In this document: positions 1 to 8,814 of the stretch, in pieces
Numbering within the stretch: the first letter of the stretch is position 1
How the letters are laid out: each line of letters opens with the position of its first letter
Assembly (NCBI RefSeq): GCF_028551255.1
Contig: NZ_CP117029.1
Coordinates: 1,426,001 to 1,490,000, forward strand
Reading direction: 5' to 3'
Length of the DNA stretch: 64,000 bases
DNA from: Vibrio tubiashii
GTDB lineage: Bacteria; Pseudomonadota; Gammaproteobacteria; Enterobacterales; Vibrionaceae
The notes under the pieces: generated by a model
What the model was told of the DNA's origin: nothing
The model's database searches: none
Seen by the model: the letters and a program-made list of their open reading frames with translations, nothing else
Program-made: the position numbers and the translations under genes

Positions 1-797
1 GCGAAAACGATAAGTATGCGACACACCCTGCCTATCAAGCGTTTGGTTTAGAATCTTATATTGGCGTTCCGATTTTCATTGATGATGAGATTTTTGGCAC
101 GCTTAATTTCTCCTCCGCAATTCCATATCCGCGTAAGTTTAAAGAGATTGATGTAGACGCACTTAAGTTGATGGCCTCATGGATCGAAGTAGAACTGATC
201 CGCAGGAAACAGGAAGAGCGCTTACAGCAGCTCAATGCGCGCTTAGAGTATCAAGCTTATCACGATGCCCTAACGGGGGTTGCCAACCGCCGTAGCATGT
301 TCAAAACCGTTCACCTAGATATCGAACGAATGAAGCTTGCACGTGGTAAGGGCACACTAGCGGTTATCGATATCGACCACTTTAAACGTGTCAATGATAC
401 CCACGGGCACCAGGTCGGTGACAATGTCCTGAAAAAGGTGGCGACAGCAATTAAAGCCCAGTTAACGGAAAGTGATTTTATTGCGCGTTTTGGTGGCGAG
501 GAGTTTGTTATTTGGCTTCCAGAGCGAGAAGTGGAAATGCGGCGTGAGTTGGTCGAGAAGATACTTACTTGCGTCAATAGCATCGAAGTTGATGACAAGC
601 CGATAACTGTTTCGATTGGTTCCTGCGAGTTTGATTTTGCCAACTTGGGGCATGAACAATGTGATAAGGCCACACTAGATGAAATTATTCACGTTGCGGA
701 TGATAACCTCTATGCCGCAAAAGAAGCGGGTCGCAATACCTCGATTCATTCAAGTTGGTGTGATTCCAGCACCGCTCACAGCGAGGCACTCAAATAG
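1..797 (+). CDS. GAF-GGDEF diguanylate cyclase, 5' truncated
   Basis: The frame is open from base 3, so the gene begins before the window. The first ~55 residues look like the end of a GAF sensory domain (an SYIGVPIF stretch, then FGTLNFSS), followed by a short coiled linker and a complete GGDEF domain. The active-site motif is GGEEF in RFGGEEFVIW, and the upstream DALTGVANRR and DIDHFKRVND elements are present, so it should be able to make cyclic di-GMP from two GTP. The inhibitory I-site RxxD, expected a few residues before GGEEF, reads TESD, so product inhibition through that site is probably lost. No membrane segment is visible in the part seen, and what lies upstream of the GAF domain is unknown. 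The gene ends just before a strong hairpin shared with the convergent DUF1415 gene. Confidence 0.93.
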   Translation, partial: ENDKYATHPAYQAFGLESYIGVPIFIDDEIFGTLNFSSAIPYPRKFKEIDVDALKLMASWIEVELIRRKQEERLQQLNARLEYQAYHDALTGVANRRSMFKTVHLDIERMKLARGKGTLAVIDIDHFKRVNDTHGHQVGDNVLKKVATAIKAQLTESDFIARFGGEEFVIWLPEREVEMRRELVEKILTCVNSIEVDDKPITVSIGSCEFDFANLGHEQCDKATLDEIIHVADDNLYAAKEAGRNTSIHSSWCDSSTAHSEALK

Positions 798-808
798 GAC
801 ACGAAAAG

Positions 809-832
809 AAAAAGCGCCAAGTGGCGCTTTTT
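809..832. terminator. Bidirectional rho-independent terminator
   Basis: A perfect 10-bp stem (AAAAAGCGCC / GGCGCTTTTT) with a 4-base AAGT loop lies between two convergent genes. The A-tract and T-tract form part of the stem, so it can terminate transcription from both sides. Confidence 0.9.
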
Positions 833-845
833 AGTATGAGGTTGC

Positions 846-1418
846 TTAACGAAACAAATAAGGGAAAAGCTTTCTACGCTCATCGTTAGTAAGTGACTCC
901 ACTCTTGCTATGTTGCTATCCGGTATCGCCTCAGGGTTAGGGTAGTGCTTGAGGACTTTTTCCATACTCTCTTCACGTATAAGGTGAAACACCGGGTACG
1001 GTGAGCGATTGGTGAGGTTTTCATCGTCTTCTGGTTCTGCGCCGCCAAAGCAGTAATCAGGGTGGAAGGTCGCCAATTGAAAAATACCTTCCCACTCTTG
1101 CTGTCGGATGAGTGCTTCAATCCAATCTATAAACAAGTTGTAGTCGTAAAAGTCGCTCAACATATTAGGAACAGCAACGAGCGTTGTTTCTAGTTCTTCA
1201 GGCTCGGTTGCATCTAGCTCCATCAGTTGGGCTAGGATATCTTCAAGTAATGCCTCTTCTTTGTTCGCTTCACTAACAAAGATTTTGATCTGCTTATTAC
1301 GTTGCGGCTTTGCGGCAAAAGGGCATAGGTTAAGACCGATCACGACATCATTGAGCCACTGATTAACGGCGCTTTTTACTTGTTCGACATCAGTTCGGGT
1401 TGAGCTATTGGTGGTCAT
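846..1418 (-). CDS. DUF1415 family protein
   Basis: A 190-residue cytosolic protein with the two signatures I associate with DUF1415: GLNLCPFA near residue 29 and FHPDYCFGGAEPEDDEN near residue 120. No signal peptide or membrane segment is visible. The biochemical function of the family is not known to me; the conserved Cys and His residues would fit a metal or redox role, but that is a guess. The ATG overlaps the stop of the upstream MFS gene by four bases (ATGA), so the two are probably co-transcribed and translationally coupled. Family assignment is fairly secure, function is not. Confidence 0.85.
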   Translation of the reverse strand: MTTNSSTRTDVEQVKSAVNQWLNDVVIGLNLCPFAAKPQRNKQIKIFVSEANKEEALLEDILAQLMELDATEPEELETTLVAVPNMLSDFYDYNLFIDWIEALIRQQEWEGIFQLATFHPDYCFGGAEPEDDENLTNRSPYPVFHLIREESMEKVLKHYPNPEAIPDSNIARVESLTNDERRKLFPYLFR

Positions 1419-2650
1419 TTTGCTTCCAATTTAGAATTTGGCGCAAGAATAGCAGAATCTTCAAGCTGTGGCTTGTGCTCTTCCCATTTTGATAGCTTGT
1501 GGCACAGAGCAAAAATAGTCGCGTAGAGCAATGACCCCCCAGCGATCACATAACTCCACCCACCATGTTGCCAACAATAGATCAAGAAGAAACCGCCAAT
1601 ACTGCCACCAACATAGTAGTGAACCAGATACAGTGCCGTTGCGGTTGCTTTTGCGTGTGTAGCTTTTTGGCTGACCCAAGCGTATGCCAAGGTGTGGGTG
1701 AAAAATGCGCCGAAGCTAATAAGCAACAATCCCATCATCATAAAGGCTAAAGAATCCACATAGGCGACAAGCATACCTAATAGACTGATGACGGTTCCTG
1801 TTACCATGCCAGAGACGCTTTGGTGTCGTTTACTCCACACGGAAGTGAGTTTAGAACTTAAGGTTCCAGAGAGATAACAAAGGAAGATCAGTGATGCTAA
1901 TCCGATCGGTAAGTTATGTGGCGCTGCGACGAGACGGAATCCCATCACGGAATAGAGGTTAACAAACAGTGCGAAGTTTACTCCGCCAATCAACATCGCG
2001 ATCCAAATTGTATTGTTCTGTAGATGCTTAACCACAGCGCGATTGTGATAGCGAAGCATGCCCCGTTGCGGAGTGAAATTGTTTTGCTTAGGTAAGCAAA
2101 ATGCGACCACAAGCGCGCCAATTAGGGTGAATGCCGCCATGCTGATAACTGCTTGTTGCCAGCCGAACGCATCGGTTAGGGTACCGCCGACAATACGACC
2201 CGTGATGCCACCTAAAGAGTTAGCCGCAATATAGCCGCCGATGGCTTGACTGAACGCTTTGACTGACAGTTCTTCCACCATGTAGGCCACAGCAACAGAC
2301 GCAAAAGCGGCTAGTGCAATGCCCAACAAAGCTCGAAGTAAAACAAGCATTACAATCGACTCGCTGATGAGCATTGCTAAACCAACAAAGGGCATTGCGA
2401 TCAAACCAAGCAACATGACGTTTCGACGCCCGATAGATTCCGAAGCTACTGCCCAAGGGACCAAAGAGACGGATAAGGCAAGCGTACTTGCTGCGAACAC
2501 CCAGTTAACTTGTGTTTCTGTTACTTCGAAGTGCTGAGCCATGTAGGGCAGCATGGGTTGAAACAAGTAAAGATTACAGAAAACGAGAAAAGAGCCTAAA
2601 GCTAGGCTAAAGGTAACTTGCCGATATTGTTTGGTTTTTAGCTCAATCAT
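1415..2650 (-). CDS. MFS transporter, YnfM-like
   Basis: About 411 residues with twelve predicted membrane segments and the loop 2-3 signature of the major facilitator superfamily (ASESIGRRNVMLLG near residue 75). It resembles the drug/arabinose-efflux type MFS proteins such as E. coli YnfM, with the typical opening FLVFCNLYLFQPMLPYMA. The substrate is unknown. The open frame extends to a TTG at 2665, but the ATG at 2650 fits the family N-terminus better; neither has a convincing Shine-Dalgarno sequence. It is divergent from a LysR-type regulator, an arrangement that recalls ynfL-ynfM, and it overlaps the DUF1415 gene downstream. That regulator probably controls it. Confidence 0.88.
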   Translation of the reverse strand: MIELKTKQYRQVTFSLALGSFLVFCNLYLFQPMLPYMAQHFEVTETQVNWVFAASTLALSVSLVPWAVASESIGRRNVMLLGLIAMPFVGLAMLISESIVMLVLLRALLGIALAAFASVAVAYMVEELSVKAFSQAIGGYIAANSLGGITGRIVGGTLTDAFGWQQAVISMAAFTLIGALVVAFCLPKQNNFTPQRGMLRYHNRAVVKHLQNNTIWIAMLIGGVNFALFVNLYSVMGFRLVAAPHNLPIGLASLIFLCYLSGTLSSKLTSVWSKRHQSVSGMVTGTVISLLGMLVAYVDSLAFMMMGLLLISFGAFFTHTLAYAWVSQKATHAKATATALYLVHYYVGGSIGGFFLIYCWQHGGWSYVIAGGSLLYATIFALCHKLSKWEEHKPQLEDSAILAPNSKLEAK

Positions 2651-2708
2651 AGGTGGTTTTATCAACAGACCGTAGTTATGTGAGCAAAATATCAGTCCGT
2701 TGTTGATA

Positions 2709-2752
2709 TATAAAATATATTAAAAATATTAACCTGATATATTTTTTATATG
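2709..2752. promoter_or_regulatory. AT-rich imperfect inverted repeat between divergent MFS and LysR genes
   Basis: The short gap between the divergent MFS and LysR genes is almost entirely A/T. It carries an imperfect inverted repeat, ATATAAAATATAT (2709-2721) against ATATATTTTTTATAT (2738-2752). LysR-type regulators often bind AT-rich dyads of the T-N11-A kind in such divergent promoters, so this is a plausible operator, although low-complexity AT sequence produces such repeats by chance. Confidence 0.4.
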
Positions 2753-2761
2753 GTGATTTAA

Positions 2762-3631
2762 TTGGACTCGAAACATCTCAAACATTTTGTTGCGGTTGCA
2801 GACCACGAAAATTTTACTCATGCAGCAAAAGCATTGCACATCGCTCAACCAGCGCTGAGTATTTCAATTAAGAAGCTAGAACAGAGCTTGGGCGTAGAGC
2901 TGTTTCGACGAGAAGATAGAAAAGTCTCATTGACGGATGAAGGCACTGTTTTGTATGACCATGCAAAGCGGGTACTTCAGCAGCTCGACGATGCGCAGTT
3001 AGCCATTAATGAGTTAAAGGGCCTTGAAAAAGGAGAGGTTAGGCTCGGTGCTCCTAGCATGATGGGCTCGTACTTCTTCCCAGAAGTCTTGATGGCGTTT
3101 AAAAGCCGTTATCCAAACCTCAAGCTCACTCTTGTTGATGCAGGTACACGCTCAATTCGACAAATGCTGCTCGATGGTGAACTGGATATTGGCGTTATCA
3201 ACGATGAAAATGTGCCTGATGATCTCGAAACTGACCATTTGTTACAGTCAGAAATGGTGGCGGTGGTGTCCAAAGATCATGAGTTTGCGCGGCGGAAATC
3301 AATCAGCTTTGAAGAGTTTTTTGACCATGAACTGGTGATGTTCAAGCCTGGTTACTTCCATCGAGACTTTATTGAAAACCAAGCGACCCAATGCCGCAAA
3401 GAGATGAAGTTTTCATTTGAAACTAACTTGTTGCCTATGATTCTGAGTATCGTCAAACATGAGTTTGCCATCACTGCACTACTGGAGCTAGTGACACAAC
3501 ATGAGAAAGATGTTGTTGCTGTCCCTTTTCATGACAGGGTTCGGCTTGATTTGGCGCTAGCGTGGCGAAAAGATGGATACCTATCAATAGCCGATAAAAC
3601 CTTCATCGAGTTTGTGAAGCAATACGCCTAG
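2762..3631 (+). CDS. LysR-type transcriptional regulator
   Basis: A 289-residue protein with the N-terminal winged helix-turn-helix of the LysR family (HFVAVADHENFTHAAKALHI, then QPALSISIKKLEQSLGVELF) and a C-terminal substrate-binding-type effector domain from about residue 90. The start is a TTG: no upstream in-frame ATG exists and the reading begins exactly where family members begin (MDSKHLKHFVAV). The ribosome binding site is weak (GGTGAT). It sits divergent to the YnfM-like MFS gene and is the obvious candidate to regulate that exporter and itself. The effector is unknown. Confidence 0.92.
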   Translation: MDSKHLKHFVAVADHENFTHAAKALHIAQPALSISIKKLEQSLGVELFRREDRKVSLTDEGTVLYDHAKRVLQQLDDAQLAINELKGLEKGEVRLGAPSMMGSYFFPEVLMAFKSRYPNLKLTLVDAGTRSIRQMLLDGELDIGVINDENVPDDLETDHLLQSEMVAVVSKDHEFARRKSISFEEFFDHELVMFKPGYFHRDFIENQATQCRKEMKFSFETNLLPMILSIVKHEFAITALLELVTQHEKDVVAVPFHDRVRLDLALAWRKDGYLSIADKTFIEFVKQYA

Positions 3632-3748
3632 TGTGACTAAGTCTCTGCAAATATCACATTTTGTTGTTTCTCTATCGCGCTAGGGCAAGAGTTCGAGTAG
3701 TTTGGATCTACTCAATAAACTTAGACTGAAGGGTAGGGAAACCATTCT

Positions 3749-5212
3749 ATGCAAATAAGCATCAATAACCTCGACATTGAATCTGGCACGAACCAATTGG
3801 CAATCGCTCAATGGAAAATTGCTGAAGGGCAATCTTGGGGAGTATTTAGTACCGAAGGAGATATTGGCTCGGCGTTAGGGTGCTTATTTTGTGGAGAATA
3901 TGAAATCTCTCCAGAGTCGTTGGAAATGGGCTCTGGCAAGATTGCTCAAGTCTCTTTAGTTGAGCAGCAGAGACTGCTTGAAGAAGAAATTGCCAAAGAT
4001 GACACCGATTTTCTAGACAAAGTCGATAAAGGCACAAGCGTATATTCACTGATTTTTGAGCAATGCCAATCTGATTCACTTACTGAGCAACTGATTGTCG
4101 ATTTGGATCTGTCACACCTTGCGCAGAGTGGATTTCGAGTTCTTTCCACTGGTGAGACTCGTCGCGTCATGCTCGCCCGAGCACTCGCCACCGAGCCGGA
4201 ACTGATTGTTCTTGATAACCCTTTCACTGGGCTAGATATCGCTCATCGCGCTTCGCTCGCCAATTATTTAACCCAACTTGCCAAATCCACTCAGATGGTA
4301 GTGACTTTCAATCGCGAGGAAGACATACCAGACTGGATTGAACAAATCGCACTGTTTAACCACGGTAAGCTCGAAAGTGTTATGGGTAGAAGTGAGTGGG
4401 AAGCTCACCCTATCATTAGCCAAATTAAAGCTCAATCCCAACAGCAAAGTGAGCAGATGCTGGATTTGATTCACAGGTATCAACACGAGCACCACTTTGA
4501 CAACCCAGTATTCGAGATACGTAATGGTAAGGTTGCTTATACCGAGAAGACAATCTTTACCGACTTAAACTGGCGAATCGATAATGGCCAGCATTGGCAA
4601 ATCAAAGGCCCGAATGGGTGCGGAAAAAGTACTCTGTTAGGTCTAATATTCGGCGACCATCCGCAATGTTATTCCAACGACATTCAAATCTTCGGTAACC
4701 AGCGAGGATCAGGCGAGTCGATTTGGGAAATTAAAAAGAACATCGGTATGGTTTCTTCGGCGCTGCATCTTCAATATCGAGTGAGTTGCAAAGCTATTGA
4801 AGTTATTTTGTCAGGTTTTTACGATTCAATCGGTCTATATCAACAGCCAAGTAAAAAAGAGATTCAAGTGGCGCGAGAATGGTTGGAGATACTTCACATG
4901 AGTGAATATGCCAACACCTCGTTTAGACAACTGGAATACGGTCAGCAGAGACTGCTTTTGATTGCCAGAGCGATTGTGAAACAACCTGCTTTGCTCATTT
5001 TGGATGAGCCGTATCAAGGGCTAGATTATCTGGGCAGAAGGTTAGTTAAAAACACCTTAGAGCTGATAGCGCAAGAAAACCTTAGCCAACTGCTCTATGT
5101 GTCGCATTATCAGAAAGATAAGCTTGAGAGCATTAGGAATGAAGTTGAGTTTGTTTATGATCAGGAGGCGAACTGCTATAAGCCCCATGTTCGCTCCAAT
5201 TTTCAACTTTAA
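3749..5212 (+). CDS. modF: ModF-like tandem ABC ATPase
   Basis: A 487-residue protein with two ABC ATPase halves in the arrangement of E. coli ModF (also called PhrA); the stretch SGESIWEIKKNIGMVSSALH aligns closely with ModF. There is no membrane partner gene nearby. The C-terminal half is intact: Walker A GPNGCGKST (about residue 290), signature LEYGQQR, Walker B LLILDEP. The N-terminal half is degraded: the Walker A position reads STEGDIGS and the catalytic glutamate after Walker B is Asn (LIVLDNP), while its STGET signature remains. The family role (molybdate-linked, or a soluble ABC-F-like function) is not established. The gene has its own upstream gap and an AGGGA-type ribosome binding site. 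Confidence 0.87.
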   Translation: MQISINNLDIESGTNQLAIAQWKIAEGQSWGVFSTEGDIGSALGCLFCGEYEISPESLEMGSGKIAQVSLVEQQRLLEEEIAKDDTDFLDKVDKGTSVYSLIFEQCQSDSLTEQLIVDLDLSHLAQSGFRVLSTGETRRVMLARALATEPELIVLDNPFTGLDIAHRASLANYLTQLAKSTQMVVTFNREEDIPDWIEQIALFNHGKLESVMGRSEWEAHPIISQIKAQSQQQSEQMLDLIHRYQHEHHFDNPVFEIRNGKVAYTEKTIFTDLNWRIDNGQHWQIKGPNGCGKSTLLGLIFGDHPQCYSNDIQIFGNQRGSGESIWEIKKNIGMVSSALHLQYRVSCKAIEVILSGFYDSIGLYQQPSKKEIQVAREWLEILHMSEYANTSFRQLEYGQQRLLLIARAIVKQPALLILDEPYQGLDYLGRRLVKNTLELIAQENLSQLLYVSHYQKDKLESIRNEVEFVYDQEANCYKPHVRSNFQL

Positions 5213-5237
5213 CTGACTGTTATATAAGGAAGTCTAA

Positions 5238-5606
5238 ATGCTGTTGAACCATGTTTCTGTTGGCACGTCTAATGTTAAGTTAGCCGTAGAATTTTATGAC
5301 AAGGTGTTCGCCACATTGGGTATAAAAAGGGCGCATTATATCGAAGATGTTGCTGCCGCGTATGGCGAAAATTTTGAATTTTGGGTTGGATTACCCAGTG
5401 AAAACAGAGCGAATGCTGGCAACGGAACACATATCGCTTTTAATGCACCTGACCAAGTGTCTGTTGACGAGTTTTATCGTGTGGCTCTGGCACAGGGCGC
5501 TAGCTGTGAAGGACAGCCGGGGTTAAGGCCTGAGTATGGTGAAAGCTACTACGCAGCATTTGTACGTGATCTTGATGGCAACAAGATAGAGGCGGTGCAT
5601 TTATAA
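5238..5606 (+). CDS. VOC family protein (glyoxalase/bleomycin-resistance fold)
   Basis: A 122-residue protein with the single-module vicinal oxygen chelate pattern: LNHVSVGTSNVKLAVEFYDKVF at the start and an AAFVRDLDGNKIEAVHL ending typical of the metal-site glutamate strand. H5 and the late E are the likely metal ligands. It starts at an ATG with an AAGGAAG ribosome binding site and lies 25 bases after modF, so it may be co-transcribed with it. VOC proteins of this size range from lyases to resistance proteins, and the substrate cannot be read from sequence. Confidence 0.87.
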   Translation: MLLNHVSVGTSNVKLAVEFYDKVFATLGIKRAHYIEDVAAAYGENFEFWVGLPSENRANAGNGTHIAFNAPDQVSVDEFYRVALAQGASCEGQPGLRPEYGESYYAAFVRDLDGNKIEAVHL

Positions 5607-5633
5607 CGTTAGAACAAGGATTTGAGGGAGATT

Positions 5634-5879
5634 ATGATTAGCTGTAACGACTACGATTATATCGAAATTGTGTGCATGTACCGTTATCCGGTAAGGCTGC
5701 ATCTCAAATCTGGTGTTTACGTTGAAGGTGAAGCATTAGATACGGCTCGCAATGAAGAGAAGCAAGAGTGTATCAAGGTGTGCATGAGTGGAATCGAGCA
5801 CCTAGTTGTGCTCGATGATCTATCCGAGTTAGAAGTGCTGACCGATAACCCGCACTTCGTTAGTAAGCTGTTTTACTAA
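5634..5879 (+). CDS. rof: Rof-family Rho-binding antiterminator
   Basis: An 81-residue protein that matches the Rof (YaeO) pattern: CNDYDYIEIVC at the start, then short beta strands forming an Sm-like fold (VRLHLKSGVYVEGEALDT) and ending in VVLDDLSELEV. In E. coli Rof binds Rho and blocks its RNA-binding site, reducing termination. The longest frame begins at a TTG at 5622, but that codon lies just before the GAGGGAG ribosome binding site; the ATG at 5634 is much better. The stop overlaps the stop of the convergent glutaredoxin gene by four bases. Confidence 0.82.
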   Translation: MISCNDYDYIEIVCMYRYPVRLHLKSGVYVEGEALDTARNEEKQECIKVCMSGIEHLVVLDDLSELEVLTDNPHFVSKLFY

Positions 5880-6109
5880 CCCTTTGACTTGTACATTTTC
5901 TCAAAGTTGCTAGCGTTCCAGCCAATCATATAGCGGTCGCCAATCTTAAGTACGGGTAGCGAACGAGCACCAATTGCGTCTAACTCTTTACGGCCACGCT
6001 GCATCTTGGCGTTGGTTAATCGGTACTGATAGCCCTTTGAATCAAGGTAACGCTGTGCATCTTTGCAGTGTGGGCATTTGTCTTTTACATACAGTACAAG
6101 TCGTTTCAT
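5876..6109 (-). CDS. Small glutaredoxin-like protein with CPHC motif
   Basis: A 77-residue thioredoxin-fold protein with a CPHC redox motif at residues 12-15, cis-proline region ARSLPVLKIG and a C-terminal NASNFEKMY helix. It belongs to the glutaredoxin family and is short even for it. The second Cys of the motif is present, so dithiol chemistry is possible. The ATG has an AGGA ribosome binding site seven bases upstream. The neighbours give no pathway clue. Confidence 0.88.
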   Translation of the reverse strand: MKRLVLYVKDKCPHCKDAQRYLDSKGYQYRLTNAKMQRGRKELDAIGARSLPVLKIGDRYMIGWNASNFEKMYKSKG

Positions 6110-6212
6110 GGTTTGTTCCTACTCGTTTATTAAGCGCAGAGTTTAATGAAAAGGTCGTGAATGGCAAGTACGAATAGAGTAGACTTGTGCCCCTTTATTT
6201 ACGCTCAACGCC

Positions 6213-6728
6213 ATGACAGTCACTATGAATCCCGCACTTCGTTATATTCAAGGTTACCCAGAACATATCGTTACTCCCGTTACTCAAATGGTAGATTCGG
6301 GTCGATTGGCAGCGTGGTTTGAAAAACGCTATCCAGACAACCACACCATCAAGAGTGAGAAAGCGCTGTTTGAATATACAATGGCGCTGAAGAACCGCTA
6401 TATGAAGAAGACGGCGCCTTTGAGCAAAGTCATCTACGACAACAAAATTCACCTTATCAACAATGCTCTCGGGCTACATACCTATGTGGCTAAGGTTCAT
6501 GGCGGCAAAATTAAATCAAAGAATGAGATTCGCATTGCCAGTGTGTTTAAGAATGCACCTGAGCCTTTGCTTCGAATGTTAGTGGTTCACGAACTTGCCC
6601 ACTTAAAAGAGAAAGAGCACAACAAAGCCTTCTATCAGCTCTGCTGCCATATGGAGCCTGACTATCATCAACTTGAGTTAGATGCTCGCTTGTTTATGAT
6701 CTATCTAGAAACTGCCAAACAAAAATAA
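6213..6728 (+). CDS. YgjP-like zinc metallopeptidase-domain protein
   Basis: A 171-residue protein with the zinc site VVHELAHLKEKEHNKAFYQL, an HExxH-type motif followed by a third histidine, as in the YgjP/DUF45 family. Family members have a WLM-like peptidase fold. No signal peptide is visible, so it should be cytosolic. The ATG has no clear ribosome binding site; a second ATG four codons later is equally weak. It ends three bases before the rlmF start, so rlmF translation is probably coupled to it. Confidence 0.82.
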   Translation: MTVTMNPALRYIQGYPEHIVTPVTQMVDSGRLAAWFEKRYPDNHTIKSEKALFEYTMALKNRYMKKTAPLSKVIYDNKIHLINNALGLHTYVAKVHGGKIKSKNEIRIASVFKNAPEPLLRMLVVHELAHLKEKEHNKAFYQLCCHMEPDYHQLELDARLFMIYLETAKQK

Positions 6729-6731
6729 ACT

Positions 6732-7784
6732 ATGACGCGCCCAAATAAACAATTTCAATCTAAGAAAGCCGATAAAAAAGACACGCCAAATAACAGCGAG
6801 ATGAAAGTCGTCACGATTAAAGGGCAGAAAGGTCTGCATAAGCGCAATTTGCACCAAGGGCGATATGATTTCGCAAAGCTGACAGCGGCACTACCAGAGC
6901 TTAAAAAGCACGTAGTGAAGAATCCTAAGGGGGAGTTGAGCATTAACTTTTCCGATCCTCTGGCGGTTAAGTTACTCAACAAAGCACTACTTGCTTATCA
7001 CTACGGAGTCACCGAGTGGGACATTCCACAAGGTTATTTGTGCCCACCTATTCCTGGGCGCGCAGACTATATCCATCGTCTTGCTGAGATATTAACCAAA
7101 GAAAGTAAAAGCCTTAAACATAACCAAGTACGTGCATTAGACATCGGGCTTGGGGCCAACTGCATTTACCCTATCGTTGGTGCGACTCAGTATGGCTGGC
7201 ACTATGTAGGCTCTGATGTTGACGCTGTTTCAGTTGATAATTCCAATCACATCGCCGAGTCAAATAAGGTACTGAGTGGGCGCGTTGAAGCTCGATTGCA
7301 AAAAGATAGCCGTCATTTCTTTAAAGGCATCATCAAACCAAACGAGTTATATGACGTAACCACCTGCAATCCGCCTTTTCATAAGTCATTAGAAGAAGCA
7401 CAGCAGGGAACAGAGAGAAAGATCAAAAACTTATCGGCTAGCAAAAGTAAGCGTGGTCAGCCTAGTGAGCAAATGAAAGCTAAGTCGTCACCTATACTTA
7501 ACTTTGGTGGTCAAAAAGCAGAGCTCTGGTGCCCAGGTGGTGAAGCTGCGTTTGTAAAAAACATGGCGTTTGAAAGCCGTGGCTTTGCGCAGCAGGTCCT
7601 GTGGTTCTCCACGTTGATCTCGAAGAAAGATAATGTTCGATGGATGCGAAAAAACCTCGAAAAAGCGGGCGCTACAGAGGTGAAAGTGGTTGAGATGAGC
7701 CAAGGACAAAAAGTAAGTCGCTTTATCGCTTGGACATTCAAAACAGAAGTTGAACGCCAAAAGTGGCTGAAACTTAAGAGTTAA
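6732..7784 (+). CDS. rlmF: 23S rRNA (adenine-1618-N6)-methyltransferase RlmF
   Basis: A 350-residue protein matching RlmF (YbiN), which methylates N6 of A1618 in 23S rRNA using S-adenosylmethionine. It shows an SAM-binding motif ([18 protein letters not shown]), an acidic motif after strand 2 ([13 protein letters not shown]) and the catalytic NPPF motif of N6-adenine methyltransferases ([10 protein letters not shown], about residue 213). The basic N-terminal extension is expected to contact RNA. It begins three bases after the YgjP-like gene with no obvious ribosome binding site of its own. Confidence 0.95.
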   Translation: MTRPNKQFQSKKADKKDTPNNSEMKVVTIKGQKGLHKRNLHQGRYDFAKLTAALPELKKHVVKNPKGELSINFSDPLAVKLLNKALLAYHYGVTEWDIPQGYLCPPIPGRADYIHRLAEILTKESKSLKHNQVRALDIGLGANCIYPIVGATQYGWHYVGSDVDAVSVDNSNHIAESNKVLSGRVEARLQKDSRHFFKGIIKPNELYDVTTCNPPFHKSLEEAQQGTERKIKNLSASKSKRGQPSEQMKAKSSPILNFGGQKAELWCPGGEAAFVKNMAFESRGFAQQVLWFSTLISKKDNVRWMRKNLEKAGATEVKVVEMSQGQKVSRFIAWTFKTEVERQKWLKLKS

Positions 7785-7811
7785 TCTTGTTGAAAGCATT
7801 ACGGAGGGTAT

Positions 7812-7997
7812 ATGGAGTTTGAAATTTATATGCCCTGCGAACCAATTTGGATCTGTGAAAGTTTTCTAATTCTATTTGCGGTTTTATTTGTATTGGGAAT
7901 CGCAGCTTTTATTTACATTCTCTACAAAGAGTACCTTAAGATTCAACGCGCATCACGGGTGAAGACGCGTCGCAAGAAACATCACTCAAAGCGTTAA
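7812..7997 (+). CDS. Small single-pass membrane protein, unknown
   Basis: A 61-residue protein with one strong membrane segment (about residues 18-38, rich in L, F, V, I) and a very basic tail ending KTRRKKHHSKR, which predicts an outside N-terminus and cytosolic C-terminus. It has a good GGAGGG ribosome binding site directly before the ATG, which supports it as a real gene. I do not recognise the family. It follows rlmF by 27 bases and its stop overlaps that of the convergent pilF-like gene. Confidence 0.65.
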   Translation: MEFEIYMPCEPIWICESFLILFAVLFVLGIAAFIYILYKEYLKIQRASRVKTRRKKHHSKR

Positions 7998-8692
7998 CTG
8001 AGGCTGTCTAGTTGACGCTTATACTCCTCTGCCACATTTTGGTTACCCGCTTTGTGCTCTAGTTGAATCAACAGTTTTAGCGATGGTTGACGCAGCCCAA
8101 ACTTATGGTGAAATCGAACCAATCTCAACCTTGCCTCTTCCAGTGAACCTGCTCTAATTTCCAATTCAGCCAGTGTTAATGCAGAGCGAACTCTGTCTGG
8201 TTCAAAGTCTAAGGCGCGTTTGAAGTAACTGATGGCTTGCTCGGTTTGTTGTGCTTTCATTGCGCACAGGGCTGCGTTTTCGTAACTGGTTGAGGTTAAA
8301 TAGTAATTCTGTTGCTGGATCGCTTGATTAAAGTACTTGTCCGCAAGAGAGAACTCACCTTGTTTACATAAAAATGTACCATAGTTGTTAAGTACATCTC
8401 CGTTGCTTGGGTGATGCTTTAAGGCTTTTTTGTAGAAGGACTCGGCGGATTGTGTTTCTCCTACTTGCTCGTAATAATGAGCGATAGAGAGCTGTGCTCG
8501 ATAATAGTTAGGTGAGTGTTTCAGTGCTTGTTCTAGGTTTTCTCGTGCTTTGCGCATGTCTCCTTTTTGCATGTAACCGATACCGAGTTCAATGCGTGCT
8601 TCTGAACGTTGCTGGGCGTCAGAATTTTGAATCTGTGTAGAGTTGATACAGCCAGTTAGCAATAGGGTTGAAATTAGAATGATTAATCTCAT
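7994..8692 (-). CDS. PilF/PilW-like TPR lipoprotein
   Basis: A 232-residue protein with a lipoprotein signal (LLLTGC, Cys 15) and about five tetratricopeptide repeats from residue 30 to 200, in the pattern of PilF (PilW), the pilotin that helps assemble the type IV pilus secretin PilQ in the outer membrane. Typical phrases are ARENLEQALKHSPNYYRA and NNYGTFLCKQGEF. In vibrios the usual pilW lies beside rlmN, ndk and rodZ; none of those is here, so this is either a relocated gene or a second copy. No other pilus gene is in the window. The Shine-Dalgarno sequence is poor. Confidence 0.8.
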   Translation of the reverse strand: MRLIILISTLLLTGCINSTQIQNSDAQQRSEARIELGIGYMQKGDMRKARENLEQALKHSPNYYRAQLSIAHYYEQVGETQSAESFYKKALKHHPSNGDVLNNYGTFLCKQGEFSLADKYFNQAIQQQNYYLTSTSYENAALCAMKAQQTEQAISYFKRALDFEPDRVRSALTLAELEIRAGSLEEARLRLVRFHHKFGLRQPSLKLLIQLEHKAGNQNVAEEYKRQLDSLS

Positions 8693-8814
8693 AGGAATAC
8701 ATAAGTTCTAAGACGAGATTGAATGTATATCTCAACTCATCCGGTCTGATTAGCGAGACGAGGAAAGTATGCGACATGTTTTGCAGATAACCGTGTAATC
8801 AACTGAGGTGAAGA

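Noticed and set aside
3695..3713. GAGTAG/CTACTC hairpin after the LysR gene as a terminator
   Set aside because: The stem is only 6 bp and AT-rich, with no T-tract, so it is too weak to call.
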